Positions 12,977 through 21,882 of a stretch of DNA of 23,139 nucleotides are shown one piece after another; within the stretch, counting starts at the first letter, position 1, and every line of letters begins with the position of its first letter. The stretch spans positions 1-23,139 of the forward strand of contig JBBQQG010000018.1 of the NCBI GenBank assembly GCA_038216175.1, in the 5' to 3' direction. Source of the stretch: JBBQQG01 sp038216175 (GTDB lineage Bacteria; Patescibacteriota; Saccharimonadia; Saccharimonadales; OMJO01). The notes below the pieces were generated by a model. The model saw only the letters and a list, made by a program, of their open reading frames with translations. It was not told where the DNA came from and searched no databases. A program made the translations under genes and the position numbers.

Positions 12977-14158
12977 ATGAGACCGATACTAAAATACTTA
13001 ACGTCTTCTTGGCAACCAATCGCAATCGGCATTTTATTCACGATTATTTTTAGCGGATTACTGATGTTTAGGTTAACGAGTTTAGTGCCGGGTTCAAGCC
13101 TTAACGAATCATTTGATCAATCATCAAAGACTTCATATTCATCATTATTAAAGCAACCAATTAACGCTCCCTATTATATCGTTCGAAATAGTATCAGAAA
13201 ATTTGGTGAAAATAGCATCAAGACAGACCGCTATATATCAGTTATATTCGGCCTAATAGCTCTGCTGACTTTTTATGGTATCGCCAGGTTCTGGTTCAGT
13301 CAAAGAATATCGATGCTCGGTCTTATTGTACTTGCTACATCTACTTGGTTTTTGCATATTTCGAGAAATGGGTCGCCGGAAATATTACAACTTGCTGGTC
13401 TAGCTATACTTTACTTTAGTATCTGGATTCACCGGGCACAGAACAAAAATATTCCATTTTTACTTTTATTAATTAGTTTGGCAGTATCTTTATATATCCC
13501 AGGATTTATTTGGTTTACAGTATTTATAGTTGCATGGCAGAACAAAAAAATGCTTTCATATGTAAAATCAGTTCAATACTGGTGGATTGCTGTATCGGTA
13601 CTAGCATTTACTATTTTAATAACTCCGCTCGTTTATGGTGTCATAAAAGATCCAGGCATTATCAAAACATTAATCGGGCTTCCTAACTACGCTTTTAGCA
13701 TTAAAGACTTTGGCACTAATTTATATCGAGTTCCGGAAAATATATTTATTCGCAGTATTCTTAACCCAAGTTTAACGATTGGACACTTGCCGCTGCTTAA
13801 TATATTCGCGGTAGTAATGTCTCTACTCGGTATTTATTCATATATCAAAAATTTCAGACTAGATAGAAGCTGGGTTGGTATCGCAGTAACGATCCTAGGT
13901 ATCATCTTGATTTCTCTTAATGGCAGTGTGGGATACGTATTCATTATTCCAGGAATATTTTTGCTAGTAATCAGCGGCATATCATATCTATTGGAAGAGT
14001 GGAACGGAGTATTTCCTAAAAATCCGCTAGCCGGCAATATCGGTGCGTCACTACTTTCAATTTTGGTTATTTTAAGCGTATTTTACAGCATTAACAATTA
14101 CTTTATAGCTTGGCCAAATGCTCCTGCTACTAAATCGTATTATAGCCAGCGCTTATAG
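12977..14158 (+). CDS. Polytopic membrane protein, GT-C/PMT-like
   Basis: A 393-residue protein with about 9-10 hydrophobic helices. A first helix (15-33) is followed by an exported loop to about 78 (ending NAPYYIVRNSIRKFGENSIK), then helices in quick succession with the segment TDRYISVIFGLIALLTFYG. This layout resembles dolichyl-phosphate-mannose/ArnT-type GT-C glycosyltransferases, which move sugars from lipid carriers outside the membrane. The acidic catalytic residues expected in the first loop are not obvious (LNESFDQSS is the only candidate), so activity is uncertain and a non-enzymatic membrane role is possible. It is smaller than typical ArnT (about 550 aa) and lacks the soluble C-terminal domain. 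Confidence 0.5.
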   Translation: MRPILKYLTSSWQPIAIGILFTIIFSGLLMFRLTSLVPGSSLNESFDQSSKTSYSSLLKQPINAPYYIVRNSIRKFGENSIKTDRYISVIFGLIALLTFYGIARFWFSQRISMLGLIVLATSTWFLHISRNGSPEILQLAGLAILYFSIWIHRAQNKNIPFLLLLISLAVSLYIPGFIWFTVFIVAWQNKKMLSYVKSVQYWWIAVSVLAFTILITPLVYGVIKDPGIIKTLIGLPNYAFSIKDFGTNLYRVPENIFIRSILNPSLTIGHLPLLNIFAVVMSLLGIYSYIKNFRLDRSWVGIAVTILGIILISLNGSVGYVFIIPGIFLLVISGISYLLEEWNGVFPKNPLAGNIGASLLSILVILSVFYSINNYFIAWPNAPATKSYYSQRL

Positions 14159-14168
14159 CACTGTTATT

Positions 14169-14177
14169 TGATACAAT
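14169..14177 (+). promoter_or_regulatory. Extended -10 promoter of the ybaB-recR-DHH-cysS operon
   Basis: TGATACAAT (TGn, TACAAT at 14172-14177) lies 27 nt before the ybaB ATG, leaving space for the ribosome binding site AAAGGAG (14192-14198). Confidence 0.45.
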
Positions 14178-14204
14178 ATATATACTTATATAAAGGAGAC
14201 TGTG

Positions 14205-14498
14205 ATGAGCCGATTTGATCAAGCTAAGATGTTGCTTAAAGTTAAGAAGTTGCAAAAAGAACTTCAGAAAATGATTATCAGTGTTGAAAAAGGTGAAGGC
14301 GCGGTAATTGTCGAGATTACCGGTGAACAAAAAATCAAAAAAATACACATCGATCCTGAATATGTTGATTTAAAAGATATTGGACTGCTAGAGCGCTGGC
14401 TTGAAGATGCTGTAAAAGAAGCAATAGCTGAAAGCCAGAAAATAGCAGCCGAAAAAATGCAGCCGATGATGGGCGCATTAGGCGATCTAGGACTTTAG
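14205..14498 (+). CDS. YbaB/EbfC family nucleoid-associated protein
   Basis: Small DNA-binding protein usually encoded next to dnaX and recR; dimers coat and bridge DNA. It has 97 residues with the typical SRFDQAKMLLKVKKLQKELQ N-terminal helix, VEKGEGAVIVEITGEQKIKKI strands and the C-terminal helix with AIAESQKIAAEKMQ. AAAGGAG (14192-14198) is six bases before ATG 14205; an in-frame GTG at 14202 is too close to it to be preferred. In many bacteria the order is dnaX-ybaB-recR; here dnaB and a membrane protein separate dnaX from it. recR follows after 24 nt. Confidence 0.92.
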   Translation: MSRFDQAKMLLKVKKLQKELQKMIISVEKGEGAVIVEITGEQKIKKIHIDPEYVDLKDIGLLERWLEDAVKEAIAESQKIAAEKMQPMMGALGDLGL

Positions 14499-14522
14499 TA
14501 GCAGTAAGTAAAAAGAAGATAG

Positions 14523-15128
14523 ATGCAAATACTTCCACAAGCACTTCTTGAAGTTATTGATGCAATCGGTGCGCTACCGGGCGTAGGTCCACGCACTGCT
14601 GAGCGCTATTCTTATTTCCTGCTTAAATGCGACCCTGCAATCGCCTCGAGAATAAGTCAGACGCTTAGTTTATTACATAAAAACGTCGACTATTGTCCAG
14701 TAACGTTTGCGCTTATTCAAAAAGGCAAGCCAGTTTCAGATCTATATAGCGATCCCAGTCGAAACAAAAAAATAATAGCAGTAGTCGCCGAGCCTTTTGA
14801 TATAGTCGCACTTGAGAATACCGGCCAATTTAAAGGTACCTACCACGTGCTAGGCGGACTGATATCTCCGATCGACGGCATAAATCCAGAAGCGCTGCAT
14901 ATCAAAGAACTGGTAGACAGGATAGACACAGACAAAGTTGAAGAAATAATAATCGCTACCAACGCCAGCGTTGAGGGTGAATCGACGGCATTATACTTAC
15001 AGCAGCAGATCGGCGATAGGAATATTAAAATCACAAGGCTGGCCCGTGGTCTGCCAGTAGGGGTAGATCTAGAATATGCCGATTTGATAACTCTAGGTCG
15101 AGCTTTAGAAGGCAGAACTAACTTATGA
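14523..15128 (+). CDS. recR: Recombination mediator RecR, zinc finger degenerate
   Basis: RecR works with RecO (and RecF) to load RecA on gapped DNA. It has 201 residues with the N-terminal helix-hairpin-helix (IGALPGVGPRTAERYSYFLL, 15-34), then the zinc-finger region, then the Toprim domain (IAVVAEPFDIVALENTGQFK, 85-104; IIIATNASVEGESTALYL, 142-159) and C-terminal RLARGLPVGVDLEYAD (172-187). Of the four zinc-binding Cys only Cys58 remains; the others are Thr61, Ser72 and Tyr75, although the following SDPSR is kept. The loss is in-frame with no other damage, so the protein is probably functional without zinc. Its stop overlaps the start of the next gene (ATGA). Confidence 0.93.
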   Translation: MQILPQALLEVIDAIGALPGVGPRTAERYSYFLLKCDPAIASRISQTLSLLHKNVDYCPVTFALIQKGKPVSDLYSDPSRNKKIIAVVAEPFDIVALENTGQFKGTYHVLGGLISPIDGINPEALHIKELVDRIDTDKVEEIIIATNASVEGESTALYLQQQIGDRNIKITRLARGLPVGVDLEYADLITLGRALEGRTNL

Positions 15129-16144
15129 AATATCAGCAAGCCGAAGAAATTCTACAGGTAATAGATAAGGCTAAGCATATCGTTATCTTGCAGGCAGACA
15201 ATCCTGACGGTGACAGTCTCGGTAGTGCCCTTGCTTTAGAACAAATATTAGCTGATCTAGGCAAGGAACCTTATCTATATTGTGGAGTAGTTATACCAAC
15301 ATATCTTCATTACCTACCCGGATGGGACCGTGTCCAACAAGATCTTCCAGATAAAATCGACGCATCTATAATTGTCGATACCAGCGCAATAAGCTTATTC
15401 GAAAATCTCGAAAAGTCTGGTCAAAAACCGCTTGTCTCGTCTAAACCAAGCATTATAATTGATCATCACGACGTCGAAGTGACTATCCCGTTTGCAACTG
15501 TAGTATGTAATCAGCCGGCTGTCGCAACAGGCGAGATCATTTATGAATTAGCACGTCAGTTAAACTGGAATATCAGTACTTCAGCAGGCGATATGTTGGC
15601 AGTTTCTATCCTATCTGACAGTCTGGGACTAATTAGTGAAGCAACGACTGCTCGAACGATTCACATTGTAGGCGAACTGGTAGAAAATGGAGTGAATTTG
15701 GCGAAACTTGATAATAATCGCCGAACTTTAATGAGAAAAAGCCCGGAAATCGTAAAATATAAGGGCCAGCTTTTACAAAGAATAGAGTATTTTGATGATA
15801 ACAAAATTGCAATTATAACTATTCCTTGGGATGAGATAGAAAAATATAGCTACTACTATAATCCTTCTATGTTAGTGCTTGACGATATGCGGCTAACTGA
15901 AGGCACAGATGTTGCTATTGCTTTTAAACTATATCCGAACGGTAGAATTACAGCTAAAATAAGATCCAACTTTGGTATAAAGATTTCCGGTGAACTGGCC
16001 AAGCATTTCGGCGGCGGAGGCCACACTTACGCTAGCGGTTTTAAAATATCAGATGGTAGAACTTTCGACCAGATAAAATCAGAGTGTATTGAAATTACGT
16101 CAGAGCTACTTTCAAAAAATTTGACTCAAGAAAGCGAACTATGA
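15125..16144 (+). CDS. DHH/DHHA1 phosphoesterase (NrnA-like)
   Basis: Probable nanoRNase/pAp phosphatase-like phosphodiesterase. It has 339 residues: N-terminal DHH domain with NPDGDSLGSALALE (26-39), IIVDTSA (82-88), IIDHHDVE (111-118) and ILSDSLGL (162-169), and a C-terminal DHHA1 domain ending in the substrate-binding GGGGHTYASGF (296-306). Compared with the usual H-x-N-P-D-G-D motif I, the His appears to be Ala24. This may lower or change metal binding, or be a lineage feature. It overlaps recR and cysS by four bases each (ATGA), so the three are translationally coupled. Roles in recycling short RNA or cyclic dinucleotide products are both possible. Confidence 0.85.
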   Translation: MKYQQAEEILQVIDKAKHIVILQADNPDGDSLGSALALEQILADLGKEPYLYCGVVIPTYLHYLPGWDRVQQDLPDKIDASIIVDTSAISLFENLEKSGQKPLVSSKPSIIIDHHDVEVTIPFATVVCNQPAVATGEIIYELARQLNWNISTSAGDMLAVSILSDSLGLISEATTARTIHIVGELVENGVNLAKLDNNRRTLMRKSPEIVKYKGQLLQRIEYFDDNKIAIITIPWDEIEKYSYYYNPSMLVLDDMRLTEGTDVAIAFKLYPNGRITAKIRSNFGIKISGELAKHFGGGGHTYASGFKISDGRTFDQIKSECIEITSELLSKNLTQESEL

Positions 16145-17583
16145 AGCTTCATAACACGCTAACTAGAAAAGTTGAAGAATTTAGGCCGCTAAGTTCTACA
16201 AACACTACTGTATATACCTGCGGTCCGACAGTTTACGATTTTCCTCATATCGGTAACTGGTTTACGTTTATTAGATATGACATACTCGTGCGCGCTCTAA
16301 AAGAAAACGAGATCAGCGTTTCCTGGGTTATGAACATCACCGATGTCGGGCATTTAGTTAGCGACGCAGACGACGGACAAGATAAGTTAGACAAGGCAGC
16401 CAAAAAAACTGGCAAGACAGCTTGGGAAATTGCAGAATATTTTACAAATGACTTTATCGACGGGATGAGCAAGCTCAATTTGCTTACGCCCGAGTTTATG
16501 CCAAAAGCAACTGATCATATAAAGGAGCAAATAGACCTTATATCAAGACTTGAAAAAAATGGATTCACTTATCGTATTAGCGACGGGATCTACTATGATA
16601 CGTCAAAATTTAAAAACTACGGAAAAATGGCGAATCTAGATATCGGTAATTTGAAGGCTTCTACCAGAATTACGGTTAATCCAGAAAAACGCAGTCCGAC
16701 CGACTTTGCTCTATGGAAGTTTAGCCCAACCGATATAAAAAGAGATATGGAATGGGATTCTCATTGGGGGAAAGGCTTTCCAGGCTGGCATTTGGAATGC
16801 TCGGCAATGAGCATGAAATATCTTGGCGATACTATTGATATCCACAGTGGCGGCATAGACCATATTCCAATACATCACACCAACGAAATTGCTCAAAGTG
16901 AAGCTGCAACTAATAAGCAATTCTCGAGATTTTGGGTGCATATGAATCATATTTTACTAAATGAAGAAAAAATATCGAAAAGTTTGTCGAACGGAATAAC
17001 TCTAGAAGACATTGAAAAAAAACATATGCCTGTTCTTAGTCTAAGAATGCTGGTGCTTGAATCCCATTACCGCACTCAGGCAGCTTTCACTTGGACTTCA
17101 CTAATGAAAGCATCGCTGCGACTAGAATCATTTCAAGCGATGTCCGATCATCGATGGCAAGCCATTTCAAAAGATAACTTCGTAAATCAAGAACTATTAA
17201 GAAATTATCAAGAATCTATTAAAAACGAATTATTTAATGATCTTAATACTCCTAAAGTTCTGGCACTTCTAAGCAAAGTCCAAGAAGATGTAGATAGTCA
17301 TGGAATTGCGGCGAAAAACCATCAGCATTTTATTGATTTTTTAGATTACATTGACCGCATACTCGGACTAAAACTATTGTCTAGTTTAGACATTTCAGTT
17401 TCGCATAAAAAACTAATAAATGACCGTGAAAAATCGCGGTTAAACAAAGACTGGAATGCTGCCGATAAAATTAGAGATGAGCTTTTTTCAAACAATATTT
17501 ATATAAACGATAAAGTTCATGGACCGATTTGGTATAGAAAGCTAGGCGACTCTCAGACCCCGGCTGTCGATGTAGTCGACTAG
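16141..17583 (+). CDS. cysS: Cysteinyl-tRNA synthetase
   Basis: Charges tRNA-Cys. The 480-residue class I synthetase has YTCGPTVYDFPHIGNW (25-40), which contains zinc ligand Cys27 and the HIGH-type motif HIGN (36-39). It also has WHLECSAMSMKYLG (216-229) with Cys220, the zinc-binding HHTNEIAQSEA (245-255), and the KMSKS-type KISKS (277-281). The anticodon-binding tail includes KDWNAADKIRDEL and ends with GPIWYRKLG. All zinc residues are kept, in contrast to RecR and DnaX. Its last 42 bases overlap the 3' end of the convergent AI-2E-family gene, so the two mRNAs are antisense there. Confidence 0.97.
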   Translation: MKLHNTLTRKVEEFRPLSSTNTTVYTCGPTVYDFPHIGNWFTFIRYDILVRALKENEISVSWVMNITDVGHLVSDADDGQDKLDKAAKKTGKTAWEIAEYFTNDFIDGMSKLNLLTPEFMPKATDHIKEQIDLISRLEKNGFTYRISDGIYYDTSKFKNYGKMANLDIGNLKASTRITVNPEKRSPTDFALWKFSPTDIKRDMEWDSHWGKGFPGWHLECSAMSMKYLGDTIDIHSGGIDHIPIHHTNEIAQSEAATNKQFSRFWVHMNHILLNEEKISKSLSNGITLEDIEKKHMPVLSLRMLVLESHYRTQAAFTWTSLMKASLRLESFQAMSDHRWQAISKDNFVNQELLRNYQESIKNELFNDLNTPKVLALLSKVQEDVDSHGIAAKNHQHFIDFLDYIDRILGLKLLSSLDISVSHKKLINDREKSRLNKDWNAADKIRDELFSNNIYINDKVHGPIWYRKLGDSQTPAVDVVD

Positions 17584-18615
17584 GAGAATTTTGGCACAGC
17601 CAACTGCTGGTATAGCTACAAAAGCTCCAAGCAGACCGCCAAAGCCAATACCAAGCAGGGCAGCCACAAACACAGTTAAAGGTGTCAGCTCATTATATTT
17701 AGCCTGTATATACGGCTGAAGAGTGACATTCTCAATCTGCTGATGAAGTAGCAAAAATATCGCCATTATAAGTGCCAGCGGTAGTGACACTATAGCGCAG
17801 GCCAAAACAACTATTACTCCACCAATTACATGTCCGATCATTGGTATCAAACCAGTCATAAATACAATTCCGGCTAGGGCCAGTACATTGACAGACACAT
17901 GTAGAAGAGTGCTTGAAATTAGAAGCGCAATTAATGTAAGTACAGCTCCAATTGCAGCCAACAGCACCTGGCCGTTTACGTAGCCTGTGATAATCTGATA
18001 CATTCTAAGCGCTAAGCCCTTATCATGATCTCGTCGATCAACTGGATGAAGCTGCCACCATAGACGGAGTAGCTGAGGACCTTCGACTAACATCATAAAA
18101 GTTAATACAAAAACAGTAAGAATCGATATAAGAGCACTGCCTATCCGACTGGCAGTGGTAATTACTGGCTGTTGAATATTTTTAGTCCGCTGTTTGATAT
18201 TATCACTTAATCCATTAACGTTATCTTGTAGATTATAACGAGTTACGAAATGACCGACCGTGCTGTTATTGTCTTTAAGCGAACTTATAGTTGCCGGAGC
18301 TTGACGCACAAAATCAATTGTTTGCCTAGTTAATGGCGGTACAACTAAAGTTATGAATCCGGCTAGAAAAATTACAACTGCTGAATAAGCAATACCTGTT
18401 GCCACGGAACGGCTTTTTAATTTAAGGTATCTGGATATAAAACCCACTGCCGGGTTCAAAGCTAAACTTAAAAATGCTGATACGAAGAGTAGTTCCAATA
18501 TATGAGATACGTTTGAAATAAATTTGATAAAAAGCACTGCAGCGAGCACTAACAGTATGATTCTAACAATTGTACGATTTGAGATTTTAATCTCAACTTT
18601 CGGAGTTAACTTCAT
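17542..18615 (-). CDS. AI-2E transporter family (PF01594-like) membrane protein
   Basis: Polytopic membrane protein of the YdiK/TqsA/PerM family; members export or import small solutes, but most are uncharacterised. It has 357 residues from the ATG at 18615: paired N-terminal helices (about 17-60), a further helix, a long soluble loop (about 95-160), then ILTVFVLTFMMLVEGPQLL and a run of five or six helices containing GLIPMIGHVIGGVIVVLACA and LGIGFGGLLGAFVAIPA, both typical of the family. A TTG at 18651 would add 12 residues but has no ribosome binding site; AAGGA precedes the ATG. The start lies 23 bases inside the upstream glycosyltransferase gene, so coupling is likely. Substrate is unknown. 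Confidence 0.85.
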   Translation of the reverse strand: MKLTPKVEIKISNRTIVRIILLVLAAVLFIKFISNVSHILELLFVSAFLSLALNPAVGFISRYLKLKSRSVATGIAYSAVVIFLAGFITLVVPPLTRQTIDFVRQAPATISSLKDNNSTVGHFVTRYNLQDNVNGLSDNIKQRTKNIQQPVITTASRIGSALISILTVFVLTFMMLVEGPQLLRLWWQLHPVDRRDHDKGLALRMYQIITGYVNGQVLLAAIGAVLTLIALLISSTLLHVSVNVLALAGIVFMTGLIPMIGHVIGGVIVVLACAIVSLPLALIMAIFLLLHQQIENVTLQPYIQAKYNELTPLTVFVAALLGIGFGGLLGAFVAIPAVGCAKILLVDYIDSRGLRVA

Positions 18616-19762
18616 TGTCCTTATTATCCGAGTTATTGCTTCTTTTTGCAACGACAGATTGGTATACGCTTAGAATTTTAGGTCCTACAGAGTTAACATC
18701 AAACTGAGAAACGAAATTAATCTGCCACTTAGCGGTTTTTTTTCTAATAGCACCGTTTAATATATAGTGCATTAAAACAGCTGCAAAAGAATCAGTATTT
18801 CTAGGATCAATCAACTGCTTTGAATTAATGCCAAGTACTGAACGGTATCCAACGTTATTACCGGCTAATACTACGCTTGCTCCAGCTGCCATTGCTTCAA
18901 TTAACACGATACCGAAACTTTCTCCGCCGGTACTAGGAAATACAGCAATATCGGCACTAGCAAGGTAGGATGGTTTGATATCTTCATTTAAATATCCGGT
19001 AAATATAACGTTTTTCTTCAGTCGGTGTTCAGATACAAATTTTTTTAGCGTTAGCTCGAGTGGACCTTTTCCGCAAATTAGGATTCTAACATTTTCAAGC
19101 AGACCTGATTTATGAAGTTGTTCTACCGCATGAAGCAAATATATACAGCCTTTTCGTTCGACTAAGCGGCCAAGATAGACTATGTTTATTTTTCCATCGT
19201 CGTATTTTTTTATTTTTTTAGCATTGTGAAACGGCGCAAGATTAATCGTATTCGGCAATACAACTGATTTTGTACCAAAACTTTTTTTAGCAAATTTTTT
19301 AGCCGGGGTAGATACGCTAAAAACAAAATCAAAGCGTTTTAAACTACGTATTAAAAGTAAACGAAGAATCCTAGTAGCATATTTTTCGAGCTTTGAAGAA
19401 GGAACAATATGGAATGTCCCGATAACAGCGGTATTGTTATCTGCTTTTTTTATTATTCTGCCAGAAAGAAATGGACTATATGGCATTTGAACATGTAAAA
19501 CATCAAACTTTTCCTTATATAAAAGTTCAGAAATCTTGCTTCTTTTCGCAGGTAGTGGCGTCGACATACGGTTTTGATTAAAATGCACCTGGATATTTCT
19601 GCTTAAACTATGGATATGTGTGATGTCTTTTCTTCTACTCTGGCCGACAAGATAATGAACCTGGTGACCACGATGACTAAACCATTGTCCCAGCGACAAG
19701 ACATACTGTTGAACTCCATCGGTTTTATCTAAACTATCATCGAGTACAAAGCCGATTTTCAT
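18593..19762 (-). CDS. GT4-family glycosyltransferase (second of pair)
   Basis: GT-B fold glycosyltransferase using an activated sugar. It has 389 residues: N-terminal MKIGFVLDDSLDKTDGVQQY with the GVQ acceptor-side loop, HVQMPYSPFLSGR (90-102), then the donor domain LGRLVERKG (197-205), ILICGKGP (227-234) and the EX7E pair Glu281/Glu289 in GGESFGIVLIEAMAAG. It is distantly similar to its upstream neighbour (PimA-like) but lacks YHEP, suggesting a different acceptor. It is five bases downstream of that gene, and its C-terminal tail is polar and rich in Asn/Ser/Asp, probably unstructured. The pair may add successive sugars to one lipid or glycan. Confidence 0.88.
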   Translation of the reverse strand: MKIGFVLDDSLDKTDGVQQYVLSLGQWFSHRGHQVHYLVGQSRRKDITHIHSLSRNIQVHFNQNRMSTPLPAKRSKISELLYKEKFDVLHVQMPYSPFLSGRIIKKADNNTAVIGTFHIVPSSKLEKYATRILRLLLIRSLKRFDFVFSVSTPAKKFAKKSFGTKSVVLPNTINLAPFHNAKKIKKYDDGKINIVYLGRLVERKGCIYLLHAVEQLHKSGLLENVRILICGKGPLELTLKKFVSEHRLKKNVIFTGYLNEDIKPSYLASADIAVFPSTGGESFGIVLIEAMAAGASVVLAGNNVGYRSVLGINSKQLIDPRNTDSFAAVLMHYILNGAIRKKTAKWQINFVSQFDVNSVGPKILSVYQSVVAKRSNNSDNKDNEVNSES

Positions 19763-19767
19763 ATAGC

Positions 19768-20871
19768 TTAAGACCTGATAGCTTGGTATAGTTCTTCATA
19801 TTTATCAACGACATTCTTATAAGAGAACTGTTTGACGTAGTCTATCGACCAAGACTTCCAGATGTTTCTGAGTTCTTCGTCATTTATTAATAGGCTCAGT
19901 TTTCTGACAAAGTCGTCGGTATCTTTAGGATCGACTAAACCAATTTGGCCTCTTTCCTTTAATACTGAAACGTAGCCAGGATTATCGCCGGCGACAATCG
20001 GCACACCGCACGCCATTGCTTCCAAAAGAACTATGCCAAAACTTTCACCATACCTGGCCGGCGAGCAAAAAACGGCAGCATTTTGGATTAGCTTAAGTTT
20101 TTCAGTGCTGCTGACAAAACCAAGGAAATCGACGTTTTTTAATTGCCAATTCCTGACAAGTTCTTCAAGCTTTTCCTTATCTGGACCGTCGCCGGCAATT
20201 TGTAGCCTAACTGAATGATCTACTTCACTTAATTGGCGATAGGCTTTTAATAAAAATTTTAACCCTTTTCTTTTTTCTAAACGTCCGATGTAAAGTATAG
20301 TTTTTGAACTAGTAGCTGGTAAAGTTTTGTATGTACTAAGATCAATACCGTTTGGAACTATCTCAATGTGGCGATTAGTAAGACTTTGTATATATTCTGC
20401 AGCTGCATCTGAAACTGCCGTCAAACTATCTAAATATTTTAATATTGATTTAGTGTATGGAGTAATTACTCGCTCAATAGTCCTGCTCATAGCCGTATCG
20501 GGAAGCTTAGCGTGAAACGTAGCTATATTTTTTACTTTGCTTCTAGTCAGTATCTGCCGGCCTAATATCGGTACCCATGGTTCATGGTAATGCATAATAT
20601 CAAATGTATGCTTATCTAGTGCTGTTTGTAACTGGTCGGTATTAACACTTACCGATATCTGAGCTGTCGTATGAAAAGGGGATTTAAAATCTGTCGACGA
20701 GCCAAGTAATAGTATTTTTGGAGAATAATCTTTAGGATAATCTCTCGGTGTCGGAGTAATTATATATACTTCGTGACCTCTTTTGGTCAGTTCAGTTTGC
20801 ATGGCTAAAACACACTCTTGTACGCCGCCACCTTTAAAAATATTATATGGGCAGACTAAGCCAATCTTCAT
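19768..20871 (-). CDS. GT4-family glycosyltransferase, PimA-like
   Basis: Resembles phosphatidyl-myo-inositol mannosyltransferase PimA, which mannosylates a membrane lipid on the cytoplasmic side. It has 367 residues: MKIGLVCPYNIFKGGGVQEC with the GGVQ loop (15-18), HYHEPWVP (94-101) at the place of the acceptor-site HEP of PimA, FHAKLPDT (119-126), VPNGID, IGRLEKRKG (195-203), AGDGPDKEKL, and the EX7E pair Glu276/Glu284 in GESFGIVLLEAM. An extended -10 lies 8 nt before the ATG with no ribosome binding site, predicting a leaderless mRNA for the GT-GT-AI-2E operon. Acceptor and sugar donor are not proven; related GT4 enzymes also build glycolipids without inositol. Confidence 0.9.
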   Translation of the reverse strand: MKIGLVCPYNIFKGGGVQECVLAMQTELTKRGHEVYIITPTPRDYPKDYSPKILLLGSSTDFKSPFHTTAQISVSVNTDQLQTALDKHTFDIMHYHEPWVPILGRQILTRSKVKNIATFHAKLPDTAMSRTIERVITPYTKSILKYLDSLTAVSDAAAEYIQSLTNRHIEIVPNGIDLSTYKTLPATSSKTILYIGRLEKRKGLKFLLKAYRQLSEVDHSVRLQIAGDGPDKEKLEELVRNWQLKNVDFLGFVSSTEKLKLIQNAAVFCSPARYGESFGIVLLEAMACGVPIVAGDNPGYVSVLKERGQIGLVDPKDTDDFVRKLSLLINDEELRNIWKSWSIDYVKQFSYKNVVDKYEELYQAIRS

Positions 20872-20879
20872 TAGATACT

Positions 20880-20888
20880 ATTATAACA
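20880..20888 (-). promoter_or_regulatory. Extended -10 promoter of the glycosyltransferase operon, leaderless
   Basis: On the minus strand TGTTATAAT (TGn and a perfect TATAAT, 20885-20880) ends 8 nt before the ATG at 20871. It lies in the 19-nt gap after the hydrolase stop codon. Confidence 0.6.
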
Positions 20889-20890
20889 GG

Positions 20891-21823
20891 CTAAGAAGGA
20901 GTAGCCGCTAATACTTTTCTAAGACCTCGAGGCATAAATGGAGCTGCAGCTTTGGCATCGGCTACAACAGTCGGCGCATGTGCTTTCATTGAAGACTGAA
21001 ATACTGTAACTTTTTTGTATATTACTCCTAGATGTTGTTCGACAATTGTATTGTCAAAATATCTATCGCCCTTGACTGCGACATGGTATACATCAAGGTC
21101 TACTTGTTTATCGCAGATATCCACTATCAGCATAGATACCGAGGTATCCATATATGTCCGGATGTCATTAATCTGCCACAGATTTATTTCAAAATTAATT
21201 CGTTTGTTTCTTTCTTCTAAACTAGCGTTCTTAAGCTTGCTATGTTTGTCTGCAACCGAATTATAAGTCCATCTAATAAAAGGAGCCCTTAAAATAAAGT
21301 GCTTAACAAAAATCGATGGCAGCCTATTTGAAAAGAAACTTGCACTGTAGCGCATTAATAAGAAATTTCTAGTACCAAACACACAGTCGTCATGATGAGC
21401 AAAGCCGACGATACTTACAACAAATTCAACTTTTTTAGTCAGTTCAGGATATTTTTGAAGCATTTTAGTAGCAACTACAAAGCCAAAAGACATTCCCATA
21501 ATAGTTATTTTTTTGCGCTTGAATTTTAATTTTACAAATGCTGCCAGATAATCAGCTAAATTATCCAAAGTAGGTTTTTCGTTAATTTTATAAAAACTTT
21601 CCATACCGCCAAACCCAGGAAAATCCGGCAGTGTAACATTGCCATATTTTGAAAGCTCTTCAACTAAGCCATACATCCGCTCTAAACTGGCATGATGGCC
21701 ATACAAAAGAAGTATCTCTCGCTTTTTCGATTTTGACGCCGGCATACATAGCATTCGGCCACGGAGCCCGTTCATATTAAGATTGACAATATAGTCTGAA
21801 GCTTGTTTTTTATGATTGTTCAT
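20891..21823 (-). CDS. Alpha/beta hydrolase
   Basis: Serine hydrolase of the alpha/beta fold. It has 310 residues, no signal peptide, with ILLLYGHHASLERM (37-50, oxyanion-hole loop), LPDFPGFGG (65-73), nucleophile elbow GMSFGF (110-115) with Ser112, probable acid Asp253 (KGDRYFDN) and His282 (KAHAP). The region 140-230 is a cap rich in basic and aromatic residues. It could be an esterase, lipase or acyltransferase; no substrate can be named. It sits between the glycosyltransferase operon and the VanY-like gene. A weak extended -10, TGTTCTAAG, ends six bases before the ATG, and there is no ribosome binding site. Confidence 0.75.
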   Translation of the reverse strand: MNNHKKQASDYIVNLNMNGLRGRMLCMPASKSKKREILLLYGHHASLERMYGLVEELSKYGNVTLPDFPGFGGMESFYKINEKPTLDNLADYLAAFVKLKFKRKKITIMGMSFGFVVATKMLQKYPELTKKVEFVVSIVGFAHHDDCVFGTRNFLLMRYSASFFSNRLPSIFVKHFILRAPFIRWTYNSVADKHSKLKNASLEERNKRINFEINLWQINDIRTYMDTSVSMLIVDICDKQVDLDVYHVAVKGDRYFDNTIVEQHLGVIYKKVTVFQSSMKAHAPTVVADAKAAAPFMPRGLRKVLAATPS

Positions 21824-21882
21824 AGATTACTTAGAACAATACGTTATATGGAGTAGGGGTGGCAAGCACTAACGTTATCGTC

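Noticed and set aside
18616..18651. TTG start for the AI-2E-family protein
   Set aside because: No ribosome binding site; the ATG at 18615 has AAGGA and matches the family N-terminus.
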